Source: Haliclona indistincta
Lineage: Eukaryota; Porifera; Demospongiae; Haplosclerida; Chalinidae
NCBI GenBank assembly: GCA_964017065.1
Contig: OZ024792.1
Span: 2,847,754 to 2,911,753, forward strand
Length of the DNA stretch: 64,000 bases
Reading direction: 5' to 3'
Shown here: positions 10,908 through 21,470 of the stretch, in pieces
Layout of the letters: the number at the start of each line of letters is the position of its first letter
Position numbering within the stretch: the first letter of the stretch is position 1
The notes under the pieces: model-generated
What the model saw: only the letters and a program-made list of their open reading frames with translations
Databases searched by the model: none
Told to the model about the DNA's origin: nothing
Position numbers and translations under genes: made by a program

Positions 10908-13714
10908 TCACAAAAAGCTCTCGTCAATCCCTCCGAAAGGCCCTTCTTTACCTAGCAGACCAAGCGGCTTTCTCTACATTTTCTTCCAGAAGCTTATTTT
11001 TCGTTACAAAAATGCAACACAAACACAATACAAAATACATTGTAACCGCAAACAGCTGAACGCGTAACGCCACTAGTATCCTGTAACCTTAACTTACCTT
11101 CTTCCACTTCATCGATTAGATCCCATAGCACACGAGTTGAACTAGCAAGTTCACCATCCTTCTACAGTGAAATACATTATTGATTAATTTCTTAATATCA
11201 ATGACGCACCAAAGGTGCAGATGCCTCAGTGGAATGCCACCATTTCACATACACAGTAAAGTTAAACTGCAGCTGTTGTACCTTTCTGTACAGCAATCAC
11301 AATAGTTATGCAATCAGAAGCCAATCATGTCAGTACTAACCGCTAATTCAACTGGGTGTGTCTATAATGTTCAGTTCGAGTGCAGGGCACAGCACGTACA
11401 TGAGCGAGATAGCGTCCATAGCTTGCTTACCCATTTCTTTAGACATATGCTGTTATCCTGTAACCTATCAGCTTTGTAGGCAGTCACCAACTAGCTAGAT
11501 CGCCAGTGATCGCGAGGTAAATAAGTGATCGCGAGGTGATCGCGAGTGATAAGTGATCGCGAGGTAAATAAGTTATCGCGAGGTGATCGCGAGGTAAAAG
11601 TGATCGCGAGGTATTGCATTGTTTGCTAGCGCTTCTTCACACTCGCAAACATCAAGAAATGCGTGCAAGAGCTTTCTGAGCAATAGTTTGCAAGAACAAA
11701 ATCTCGTGAGTTATGTCTCCCCGTCCCTTAATCATCTCGCCCACATTATCATGTTTTTATTGCCACTTAAAATTGTTAATATGCGCGCGTGTGTAGACAG
11801 TCTGTACCAGGCCCTTTTTAAAAGAAAGGGACTAGATACGAGGCTAATATCGACTTTAGCTTGTGATGCACGTTTCAGCGCTTAGTTTTCAGCGAGCGAT
11901 GAGAAATCCTGTCGACAGACAGATACATACACAGACCAACTACAGTATGCCCCGTGGCTCCACCCACCGAGGCATAATAACATACTTACAAATCGAAGCT
12001 GTATTTGAAGGAACTTCTTCGTTGATTTCTTAATTTCAACAACTTTTTTCAAATCCTAGGAAAAATTGATTTATTGAACAAATTTCACAAGACTCTCATA
12101 ATTTCACAAGACTCTCATGCAAATTGTAGTGTCAACTGCTCAGTCTAGAGATCTCAAAGATCTGAACAAATCTTGGAAACTAAATTTCCTTGGAAACTGA
12201 TTACAGAGGTTTGCAGGTTGCTTGACAAAAATTTTCCTGCTAGCGCAACGCATAGCGTGTTTCTGTATAATTGTACAGAAAACGTAATGTGCGCACGCGC
12301 TAGCAGGAAAATTTTTGTCAAGCAACCTGCAATCCTCTGTAAACGCCTTGGCACTGACATTCATTTATCAGTTTCCATGGTGATCTAAACTTATAGACAC
12401 TTCAAACCAATGTACTCACTAGTAACTGTCCTTCAAGTCTTTCCACTCTTCCTCTTTCATTACTTAACAATTTTTCTAAATCCTGGATTGGCACTCCTTC
12501 CTAAAAATTAATATTAAAGAAAATAAAAAGATTTCTAACAAAATCAAAAGTCCACAATGTAAACCAAAAAGGAGCAAGCATGGAATGGTAACACGATTGT
12601 CTTGCTAACAGACCATAGATCCCTAATCAGTGGCTGCTGTGGCCTGACTATAGCTATAGTTCAGCTAGTTGCTGTTGACTGACACCTGACGCCAGAGAGC
12701 AGATCTAAGTGTCTTTGGACGTATAAAATTCATCTCCAGGCAAAATATCAGCGATCAGCGTTTGAATGCTAATACATTGTATGTAGCCGCCATCTTGTTT
12801 TCTCGTTCATCCCTACATAGGGAGTCACTACCATGCCTCCCTAATAATAGAATTTGTAGCCCAGGTAACCATAAGATCAAAGGCGCCACACAGTGGTTTT
12901 ATCACACGCAATATATTCTTGCAAGGGTAAAGCGTAAACCGTAGACCATAAAGCGTGGAGCACTAATGCATTAAAATATCATTAAGTCTTTGATCATGCT
13001 CCATTGTGTGAATGAATACCAGTGATTTGACATATTAGTGACTGTAAGGTAACGCTTTACACTCAAATCTTCCTTGTAAGAAGTACAGCGGTTTTCCTGC
13101 TTCTTGCAATAGTAAAGCATAGACCGTAGAGCATCACCTCATGCACTAATGTGTGAAGGCATTGTTATCTTATTCACACGATGGAGGATGATCAAAGACT
13201 TCACACATTAGTGCATGAGGTGACGCTCTACGCTTTACTATTGCAAAAAGTAGGGAAACTGCTGTAATGAAACCTCTGTACAAGTGTAGAGAATTGACAG
13301 GAATGTGAATTTAATAAGCACATTTAGTCACAACTCAGTTAGGAATGTAACAATGCTGATGCAGGATGAGAGTCTATCCACATATACAAGCACACTCATC
13401 AAAACTCTATACTACCGACATATTTCTCTACCTTCTCAGTAGTCACTATCATCTCAGGTGGCTGCTTTTCATCCTGTTCATCTTCTGTAGAATACAAAAC
13501 ATTATTATGATGGAGAAGTGCATGCCCAAGAATAAGAGTCTACATCCAAGAAAAATTATAAAGAACAAAATCCTTTAGTTTTCTCACACCGAGACATGTA
13601 CTACGAAGTGCAAAACTGTGTCGCAAACGTGGTATGATACTGAACAAACTTACTCGACGACTTGGACTTCAAAGAATGATACTTGAGTTTTCTCCCTTTC
13701 TTGAACCAGCTCAT
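10908..13714 (-). CDS. Gene A: small coiled-coil protein, block 1 copy
   Basis: Six exons fit with consistent phase: 13714-13654, 13484-13432, 12500-12420, 12055-11990, 11161-11098, 10951-10908. They total 369 nt and encode 122 residues. The start is MSWFKKGRKLKYHSLKSK, a basic tail. An acidic exon follows, then two heptad-like lysine/leucine-rich exons (DLEKLLSNERGRVERLEG and DLKKVVEIKKSTKKFL), and it ends in GGIDESFL. All introns are GT-AG. I do not recognise the family and propose no function beyond a small coiled-coil protein. Gene B, 1.0 kb away on the other strand, begins MSGWFKRRPKYDPLKSE and has the same exon order, so the two are paralogues. The block 2 copy is intact as well. Confidence 0.7.
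11205..11985. mobile_element. CGAGGCAT-family element in gene A intron 4 (reverse orientation)
   Basis: It begins gcaccaaaggtgcagatgcc and ends accgaggcataataa, mirroring the family ends elsewhere. It ends five bases from the donor of gene A exon 4, so most of that intron is transposon. It is present in both blocks (25,372-26,466 in block 2) and therefore pre-dates the block duplication. Confidence 0.7.
11500..11612. repeat. GATCGCGAGGTAA minisatellite
   Basis: About seven decayed copies of the motif tgatcgcgaggtaaataag are arranged head to tail. At the matching place in block 2 (25,680-26,104) the array is replaced by a longer, less repetitive sequence carrying only single units, so this is a fast-changing site. 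Confidence 0.85.
12201..12342. repeat. 142-bp foldback element in gene A intron 3
   Basis: Arms of about 45 bp, beginning ttacagaggtttgcaggttg, are mirrored with very few mismatches around a loop of about 50 bp. The arms end in gctagcgc/gcgctagc. A matching copy lies at 26,700-26,845, so insertion pre-dates the block duplication. Confidence 0.85.
13095..13250. repeat. Near-perfect hairpin, block 1 only
   Basis: An arm of about 48 bp containing tcatgcactaatgtgtgaag is mirrored downstream around a 50-bp spacer. The corresponding place in block 2 (near 28,455) lacks most of it. This is a foldback element in gene A intron 2. Confidence 0.75.
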
Positions 13715-14712
13715 GATCACGAGAACACGTCACCGATCGAGAGAACACAGAATCTCGTCTCCAGGTAAAGTCAATACCGCGGGAATCTTGCACTACGAGC
13801 GAGACGAAAAGCTGTTAATGCGTGGATGGTTTAATACACGTGACTAGCAGTGAATTTGATAGGTCAGCAAGTAGATTGGTCTACTTCCGCTTTTCGCTTC
13901 GTGGTGCAAGATCTTTGCAAATACTAGAACTCTGATTAGAGCACGAGTTGTTGCCGTTCATCACCCATGAAAGTGTCCCATGAAAAAATCGACAGTCACA
14001 GATTCAGCGGGCTTGCATCTCGGTGTGTAGAGTGGTTTGACCCGAACATAGAGCGGACAAACAGAGAAGCACCAAGTCCTTCCTTTTTGCAGGAAAAAAA
14101 TAAAAACACTATCAACACGTCCCATATCAACATGTCCCATCTGACACACTCACACAGATGTCCCATATCTAGTAACAACAGATTGTTATCGATCAATTCT
14201 ATGACATTCCTCTCATTACCTGAAGGTATAGCCTAGTGAGATGCCGCTTATGAGGATGTTGCTGACAGAGTCTACTTTCAAAGCTGTGATAGCATGCAAG
14301 ATATTCGCTGTAGGCAAATACTGAGTGAGCTTGCTCTGGATACTACACCATCTTTCTATTTTTATAATAGACAGATTCAAACTTAAGATGTATGTTTGTG
14401 AATGAATCACCTGAAGTTTATAGGCAGTGCTACAGCTAGCTACATGTACCTCATCTCAAGACCTGACCTGACAGCAGCTAGTAGAAATGTGACTTGTGCA
14501 ACAGCATCCTATATAGTGCACGCACGAGACATTCAAACACAACAGTAAGCCACATAACAAGAATCAGTACAGAATGCCACTATTATGAATTTAAAACTCC
14601 CGCCAAGAGTGAACCCGCCTTCAAGATAGCCACACCTTAATTGCTATTCACACGTGGGTTCTTTGCGGCGTGTTCTCTCTGTCTGATCAATCCGCCGGAA
14701 CGTGTTATCATA
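13715..14712. promoter_or_regulatory. Divergent A/B intergenic region, block 1
   Basis: The 998 bp between the two start codons is well conserved in block 2 (28,931-29,930). No TATA box stands out. It contains the inverted repeat above and a second run of tcccatatc/gtcccat motifs around 14,105-14,170. The divergent arrangement suggests shared control, which is inference only. Confidence 0.4.
13784..13912. repeat. Imperfect inverted repeat in the A-B intergenic region
   Basis: gcactacgagcgagacgaaa and cgcttttcgcttcgtggtgc form an inverted pair about 80 bp apart between the divergent starts of genes A and B. It is present in both blocks and could be a MITE or a shared promoter palindrome. Confidence 0.5.
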
Positions 14713-17700
14713 ATGTCTGGTTGGTTCAAGAGAAGACCTAAGTATGATCCATTGAAGTCCGAGTTATTGAGTGAGTTTGTTTAGTTGTTAGAAAAAGTTG
14801 CTAGCTAAATACGAGTCATCGCCTAGTATTTAAGGGTGTGGCCCGCCAAGGTGTCTGAAAGTGAAATATCAAGCTTCTAAGGACAATCTAATCATTTATG
14901 TTGTTCAATGCAGTGTCACTGTTTCTATCTACTGCCCCTGCACAGAAGACATGACACAAGCATGCTAGTGCAAATATCACGCATTTCAGCCTGCTAGCGC
15001 TATAAAGTATGCATGTATTACAAGTAATAAAAAAAAATGCAGGAGATTTAGGGTTGGAACAGCAAATTTCAGCTATCTTGAAACACTTGTCTAATGTTCA
15101 ATCCAGCATTTCATCCACTTAACACTTTAGCGCTAACTAGTAAGTGAGCCTGAGAAAGAGTAATGGCTTCAAGTTTGTGAAAATTGCACTGAGCTGCTCT
15201 ATGAATTGCAGCTATTAAAACACATGACAATTAAAATTAAAAATCTAGGTCATCAGCATGCAAATAGCCACAGTTACCAGACCATGCACAACAAGCAGCA
15301 AAAGGAAATTATTCTTAAGAAAATGAACGAATTGTAACGTATTGTAACGTATTGAACCAAGAGTTGGTCACTTTCATTATGCATCTTTCCTGTCATCAAA
15401 TGCATGATAAAATTTACTGTAATGCTTCCTCAGGCTCAATTCTGCATTTTGCTAGGTAAAGTGTTAAGTGGATGAAATGCTGGATCCTTGGACATTAGAC
15501 AAGTGTTTCAAGATAGCTTGGCTTGGCGCACTACCTTGGCTCTTATGTGCTGCTAGTGTAGGCAATCATAATATTTTATTCTTGCTCTTTCTACAGAGGA
15601 CCAACAAGAGAAAAAGGAGCCATCTAAGAAGGTCTAGAAATGATCTGCTTTGATAAACATGCTTGTACAAGCTTAGTACATGTGTTTTAAAGTGTCTGTT
15701 TGCAGCTAGACTATCACTGGATGTGCTAATTTCCTTCCAATCAAAAATAGTTCTTCATACATGATTCTATCTGCAAACTAAGTCATGGCTGTTCATAGCT
15801 GGATACTGATGTGTACAATCAGTATCCAGCTATGAACAGCTTGCTAGAAGATAATCTATTCTAGGTTGTTTACTTTATCATGTTGAGTTGGGGTGACATT
15901 TGAACACTAGTGTATTGTAGCCACCATTTTGCTTCAGTTCATCCCTACATAGGACTCCACTACTGTGCAACCCTAATATCGTTGTTGTTCTGCTATAGTA
16001 CGTTTGTTAATTATTATCCAGGATTTGAAAAAACTGTTAAGAAAGGAGAGAGCCAGAGCTAAAAAACTTGAAGCAGAGATACAGGTATGTGCAGTGCTGT
16101 TGTTACATGTGTACATATGGGATTGGTCAAACACTACATTTGGTGCTTAAAGCACTTCGTAAGTGCTGCTTGAAGCAAAAGCACAGCTTGATAATGCACT
16201 AGTCGATTAGTGTGCTGGACAGAATGTATTGTCGCATGGTCATTGGTCTATTATGTACCACCACATGTTCATTATTGTGTCAATTGTTGTGTTTGTTGTG
16301 ACAGGTTACGTTTTGCCCATGTATTATACAAATACATGACAATGGAGAAATATGGACTTCTTGAAAATGCTTGAGCTCATGAAAAGACTAGAATGATTAA
16401 AAACCAGCTAGAAATTCAATATTATACATGGGATAGTTTGTTTTCGGGTGCCATCATGAATTGTAGTCATCCCTATATACCACTGCTTAGCAGCTATGGT
16501 AATGCAATTACTCAATCACTAAAATGCCTCACCCATCACTGCTAGTATTAGTGATTTATATTTTTTCTAGGAATTGAAATTAGTTATAAGGAAGGAAGAT
16601 ATTACAATAAGACGTATTGACATGGAGATTGAAGAAGTAAGTACATTACAAAAGTGTAGTTCTATGAGCACTAGTTACAACATGTAGTCCAGGCTACATG
16701 CATAAAATAATTATTTTACCTTCAAAAGGATGAGGAAATCTAGCTGCCACTGGCCCACAATGTAAACCAACAAGGAGATAACACAGTAGGATTAGCCAGT
16801 CAATCATGTTACTATTTCGTGTTACATCCTTATTTGGGCCAGTGGCAGATTTCCTCATTGCTAATCTAACACCTTATAGAAATCTTTTATTTTCTTGTTT
16901 GTGTCCTTTTTCTTAATTATCAGTGAGATTTCATATTTTTGTGCAGTTCAGGCATAGACGTAGTATCCCTTAGAGGGCCTGGCAACGCGTGCCATAGCCT
17001 CGTACCCAGGCCCAACCCCTTTTTAGAAGGGGAATTGGGCCTGGTAAGGTTGCCATAGTTTTCATGTTTCGCCGTATTTCAATATTACACTCTTCTTATT
17101 CATTGTACGTTACCGTTTCGTGTTGAGTACGTTGAACAAGACAGTTGAATCTTTCCACTAAAGACCCAAAAAATAGACTTGGTAGTTGTTGGCTCATCGC
17201 AAACACGACAAACGTCTAGTCTAGATCTCATCGCCGCCATAGCGCAAACGAACCGTAGACTTAACTGCACGCAGCATGCAATTTATGCGTCGTATCTCGT
17301 AACGAACAAGTGTCACACATGAGTTTCACGTGACTAAATACTGCAATCTGATTGGCAGCGCCTCTTTTTGTGCGCACAATGTAAACATGAAAACTGTAGC
17401 AACCTTACCAGGCCATCATTTCTCGTCAGAGAGGTGTGGCCTGGGTACGAGGCTACGCGTGCCAATGCCCAATGCATTTACATTACAGACGACAAGCTCT
17501 TTGATGTGAGTCCGCGTTACGGGTTAAACATTAGTTGTGCACGCGTCTGTTCTGGTATCCTCGCAAAAAGGTGCTGGTTGCTAGGACAGTTCTTAGCGAC
17601 TACGTTGGAACAGTCGAACACGTTGGGACAGTCCACCATGGTGCCAGCTCTTTGTCGACCGCTAGTACCAGATTGTTCTCTGAGGACACCAGCAACTTGT

Positions 17701-20093
17701 GTACTGCGCAGTTGATCGTATAGTGAACAAAGTTTAGTTAGGACTGCAGGAATAGTGCTGTAAATGAGATTTGTTTATTGCACTCAAAGATCTTGATCAG
17801 GCCCGGAAGAAGAAATTGTAGATGCGGGAATCTAATTAATATTCATTTATTAATTGAACACATTATTTATATTATTTTGCTTACACGAATTTAAGATGGA
17901 TTTTTGAGCTGAAACTGAGCCAAACTAGTTTTACAGCTGGGTTTGTGTCAGTATTATGATTATGAATGAATCTAATTGACCCTCGGCGCATGCGCGAGGG
18001 TTACGGTACTTGCTCTGTCATTCGCAGCTGTAGAGATCAGCGATACCTTCTACACGCTGGTAAGGTTATGAGCATGATAAGCACGACAATGTCTTGCAAT
18101 TTGACTCGTGGATTTTGCTAAAGTGCTTTCGTTCTCGTGTTATGGCTGGCTCACCTTGACGGCCATCTTGGACCTCTCTGACTACAAAAGTGCCCATATT
18201 TGACTACCTAGGTACTTGTAAATTCCATCTAAACTGCAGGGCAGCTCTGAGGGTGCGTAGAAATTTCAGGAAAGAGAGCTACCTACTCACGTGTTCATGG
18301 TCACGCCCTTGTGGTCAGCACTTAAAGCTAACAGGTTGGCGCTATAGCTGCTCCAAACCAGTACCTATACATGTGTATAACACCACAATGTGCATGACAC
18401 GCCGAGGGTTTTGCGAAATCTGTTCATTAAATTGTTATGAATATAATTAGCGACTCAGACATGTTGATGGGGCAGCTGCCTACCCTGCCTAAGTAAATGT
18501 ATTCTTCAGTAAAATTCGTTGAAATACTATCCATGTAGTTTAGGTTCCATCCGTATGAGAAAGTAATGTTTTACACAGTCTGAGCAGCTCTAGGTCAATC
18601 CAACCAAAGAGAAACACTGTTTGTCGTAACAAAGATAGAGACACACTAGCTTGGATTCTGATTGGTCACGATCAGGATCACTGTTATGCCACACTAACAG
18701 GTGAAGCAAGATGCTCTTCTAGGTACAGCGTTAGTCCAGCAGGTGATATGGCCTCGTGTGCAGTCTCACCGAGTTGTTTACAGCATAGTTGATCCCGATC
18801 GTGACCGATCAGAATCCAAGATAGCGGCGTCTCCTGCGTTTTTACGACAAAGCAGTGTTTTCTCTTGGTTCATATTAGCTTGGATTGACCTAGAGCTGAT
18901 CTCAGTCTGTGTAAAGCACTGTTTCACGTACAACATAAACGGATGGACCTACATTAGTATTTCAAAGAATTTTACTGAAGAATACAATTACCAAGATAAT
19001 GGAATAATAATGAACCATGCAGTGGAGATCAGGCCCAATTTTCGCCGTTTCATTCCGTTTTTGTCTGTTGCTAACAATTCGGCCTTGGGACGAGGCTAGC
19101 ACTAGACTTCTTGCATTTGTGTGGGTGGCGATTTCAATTTACCACTTTAAAACATTTTCCAGCTTTGGTAAAGGATATTTTAGCTCAGGAAAATCACATG
19201 AAGGCTAGAAATTTGATACCTAGATCTTTGCAGGCTAGAACTGGTTGTAAATTTGAGCAGCATAACTAAGCCTATTCTATGTATAGTACATGGAATAGGG
19301 CTTTAGTTATAGTTACTGTAATAATAGGCTACCATAAAAATACTATCTATGGTAGTCAGCCCATTATTATAGCTGTGATCTTGGTCATAACTACTTAATG
19401 ACACTTCAAAAAGCAATTTTGTTTTCACTACAGCGTACTACTTTTATTTGTAGAAGATCAATCATGATAAATGATCTCACAGAGTGGAGGAAAATGATAC
19501 CAAGGTAGTTTTTCTAAATGAAATGTTGTGCTACCATGTGATTACACTAGCTTTATGGTTCTCAATCTGTATACTACCGTAATCTCTAGCATAGGTTGGC
19601 AGCTGGCCTGCTCCATTTCTAGCCATGGGCATTTGTACAGATAGCGTTCTTGTATGTTGTTAGAGGAAGCCATAAGATAGTAGTATTATGATCTCCACTC
19701 CAAAAGTGATCTCTGATGTGGATAATGTACTTGCCTTTGACTTGTGCATTATCACGTCTTTCAATAGTTTACAAGTGTAATTCCTAACAGTGTCTTGGTT
19801 GCAAAAAATAGCTCCCTCCCCCTGGTATGATTGTCAAACAAGTGGACAGCCTCGTGTTTTGAAAATTTGTTGATTGGCTTTGTTTTTTGTAAACTTCCCT
19901 CACACTCTGCATAGTGTCTTCCTACCCTTAATTTCTCTCTTCTCTCCTTTTCTCCCTCTCTTCTGTAGACAAAGTAAGCAGTGGCCCAGGTCCAGCAGTA
20001 TCAAGGGAAGAGGTGCCTACTGCAATAATAGCAGCAATAAGATTCCCGATGTCTAACATGAATTACTGGTTATGTGTACACGTTGAATCGTAA
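14713..20093 (+). CDS. Gene B: small coiled-coil protein, block 1 copy (incomplete model)
   Basis: The first four exons are secure: 14713-14770, 15597-15631, 16022-16084 and 16571-16636. They are phase-consistent, begin MSGWFKRRPKYDPLKSELL, and encode heptad-rich segments DLKKLLRKERARAKKLEAEI and ELKLVIRKEDITIRRIDMEI. The exon 2 donor (gtctag) is weak. Gene A has the same phases, including a 66-nt fourth exon. Gene A then has a 64-nt exon that I could not find in B. A final exon at 19969-20093, ending at TAA, has the phase that such an exon would demand, but its peptide is not similar to A, so I regard it as tentative. Large introns hold MITEs. The family is unrecognised. Confidence 0.55.
15788..15841. 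repeat. Perfect 22-bp stem hairpin in gene B intron 1-3 region
   Basis: gctgttcatagctggatact is followed after a short loop (gtgtacaa) by its exact inverse. The block 2 version at about 31,028-31,080 has three or more mismatches. It lies in the intron between exons 2 and 3 of gene B. Confidence 0.8.
16729..16860. repeat. Foldback element in gene B intron 4
   Basis: aggatgaggaaatctagctg is mirrored by cagatttcctcatt about 110 bp later, and the inner gccactggccca pairs with tgggccagtggc. The copy at 31,972-32,103 shows it is older than the block duplication. The family resembles the larger inverted repeat at 27,024-27,405. Confidence 0.75.
16995..17455. mobile_element. MULE-like MITE, 9-bp target duplication (block 1)
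   Basis: This 461-bp element starts tagcctcgtacccaggcc and ends with the exact inverse. Flanking 9-bp repeats cgcgtgcca lie at 16,986-16,994 and 17,456-17,464. Its ends resemble those of the 601-bp element at 5,189-5,789, so they belong to one family. The interior has no transposase. Confidence 0.88.
17962..18010. repeat. Short palindrome CCCTCGGCGCATGCGCGAGGG
   Basis: A GC-rich near-palindrome lies in an AT-rich setting. Its mate, gccgagggttttgcg, occurs at about 18,399-18,413, and the pair may mark the ends of a further small element of about 440 bp (17,975-18,413). It is duplicated in block 2 at about 33,218-33,650. Confidence 0.5.
18501..18985. mobile_element. Foldback element, arms about 200 bp (block 1)
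   Basis: attcttcagtaaaattc at the left is mirrored at 18,960-18,985. The arms continue through gatggacctacatt/ggttccatccg and taggtcaatccaa/ttggattgaccta as far as gttacgac-type motifs. The centre contains a second pair (ggtcacgatcaggatc/gatcccgatcgtgacc). There is no coding content. The copy in block 2 spans 33,730-34,214. Confidence 0.75.
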
Positions 20094-20135
20094 TCTGAAT
20101 CTAGACTAAGCAGCAGCATTGACATTAATGTGTGA

Positions 20136-20242
20136 ATGAAATGACATCATCATGACATCATGAAATGACATCATGAAATGACATCATCATGTCATCATGA
20201 AAATGACATCATCATGTCATCATGAAATGACATCATCATGAA
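20136..20242. repeat. GACATCATCATG tandem repeat
   Basis: About six irregular units of gaaatgacatcatcatgtcatcat occur downstream of the last candidate gene B exon. Block 2 has a shorter array at 35,938-36,003, so copy number changed after duplication. The units are themselves palindromic (tgacatcatcatgtca). Confidence 0.9.
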
Positions 20243-20243
20243 A

Positions 20244-21291
20244 CATCAATCATGTGCTCTTGAGAACAGTCAATCTGCACACATTATAAATAAACATTGT
20301 TATTAATTATAAATGCATTGAGTCTACTTTGTTGTCCTATAGTGATGCATCCTTAGGTCCATTGTTTGCGAATGTCTGTAGAGTCAGGGTTTAGTTTCAA
20401 GTGTTTTTGGTGTGATTTTGTTATTTTTGTGGCATGAATTGGTGCCAAAGTGCTTTTGTAGTCATTAGTGACACAGTTGAGTTGGTGTCAATAGCATTTT
20501 CATGGACGCAGCCTAACAACACTGTTTGGTCATTCCCAGGGCAATTCAATGTATGCCCAGAGGCATGCCCACTCAAAATTAATACATTTTTGAAAAGGAA
20601 GATATCTTTGCATTGTTAAAGCGGCTTGATCCTTATGGAAAATCGGTCGTTCTTGAGTTATGCCATAGTTCAATGACTGTTACTGATTCTCTGAAGACAA
20701 AACTATCTGTAGTTGACTACCTAGAAGCTGATAGGAGCACTACAGGCACAAGGACACCTTCAAAAATTAACTACTGTATGCCTGGTGTCACCGAGCCATA
20801 AAATAGTAGCTACTACACATGACTTCATTGACTTGTGAGTAACTTGTTCTATTATTATATTTGTGACAATGAACACCTCATCTGCGTAGTATGAGCTTAA
20901 ATTTTGCATGGCCTAGCTAATGGTTTGTTGCAGTGAATCAACGTACTAAGCACTGAATAACTGTCTTGAGCATGGATGGTGGGTTGATTAGAGTGCAAGC
21001 ACATCTAGCTAGCTTGTAGACTGATAATGACCACTATAGTGAAACTGCATTTTGAATGTGAGATTAGTTTAGTAGTAAAAACAGAGATAGTCAGTGGCTG
21101 ATTTAAGGGGCAGCTCCAGCTGACTCTGTACAGTAACACAGCTAATGACAGGCATACAAGAAATTACTATTATGTGGAGCAAAAGGGTTCTTCACTTGAA
21201 CCTCGCCAGTGGTACCAGCCAAGAACGAGGTGACTTGTTTTTTATTGATAGTATTATAAAGAGTGCAGTTATCTCTTCAAATTTAATTGTA
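20244..21291. other. Block 1 right spacer with repeat-like ORF
   Basis: A 63-codon open stretch at 20,613-20,801 contains VVDYLEADRSTTGTRTP, and its block 2 equivalent is open over 86 codons. The core nucleotide phrase ctacctagaagctgatagg also appears in unrelated surroundings at 34,878, 54,113 and 61,032, so it is part of a dispersed repeat rather than a gene. No other feature is seen. Confidence 0.5.
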
Positions 21292-21327
21292 AAGGTCGTT
21301 AGCGGGTGATGCAGCACTCTTGGCCAT
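21292..21327 (-). pseudogene. RING gene 5' remnant, block 1
   Basis: An ATG at 21,325-21,327 opens twelve codons (MAKSAASPANDL) that align with the start of the RING gene at 231 (MATCAASSNDL). It then diverges and stops within two codons. It sits at the same distance past the HTT stop as the intact RING start does in copy 1. Confidence 0.7.
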
Positions 21328-21470
21328 TGTTTTGGTAGTCACGTGCGGGAGCAAGTTCATGTTCGTAAACAAAAACGAGACCATCCATCAATGTCTTTCA
21401 TCATAAACTTGATATTGACGAACTAGATAATCTATTGCAAAATAATAGTACAAATAAAGTGATAGAGTTA

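Noticed and set aside
17368..17723. Plus-strand frames of 115 and 62 codons, conserved in block 2
   Set aside because: They lie across the end of a MULE-like MITE and are kept only because the blocks are recent duplicates. No protein motif.
18701..19208. Frame of 132 codons, conserved in block 2
   Set aside because: It coincides with the right arm of a foldback element and has no recognisable domain.
20136..20242. Possible CRISPR-like array
   Set aside because: Units are contiguous and irregular with no unique spacers, in a eukaryotic setting.
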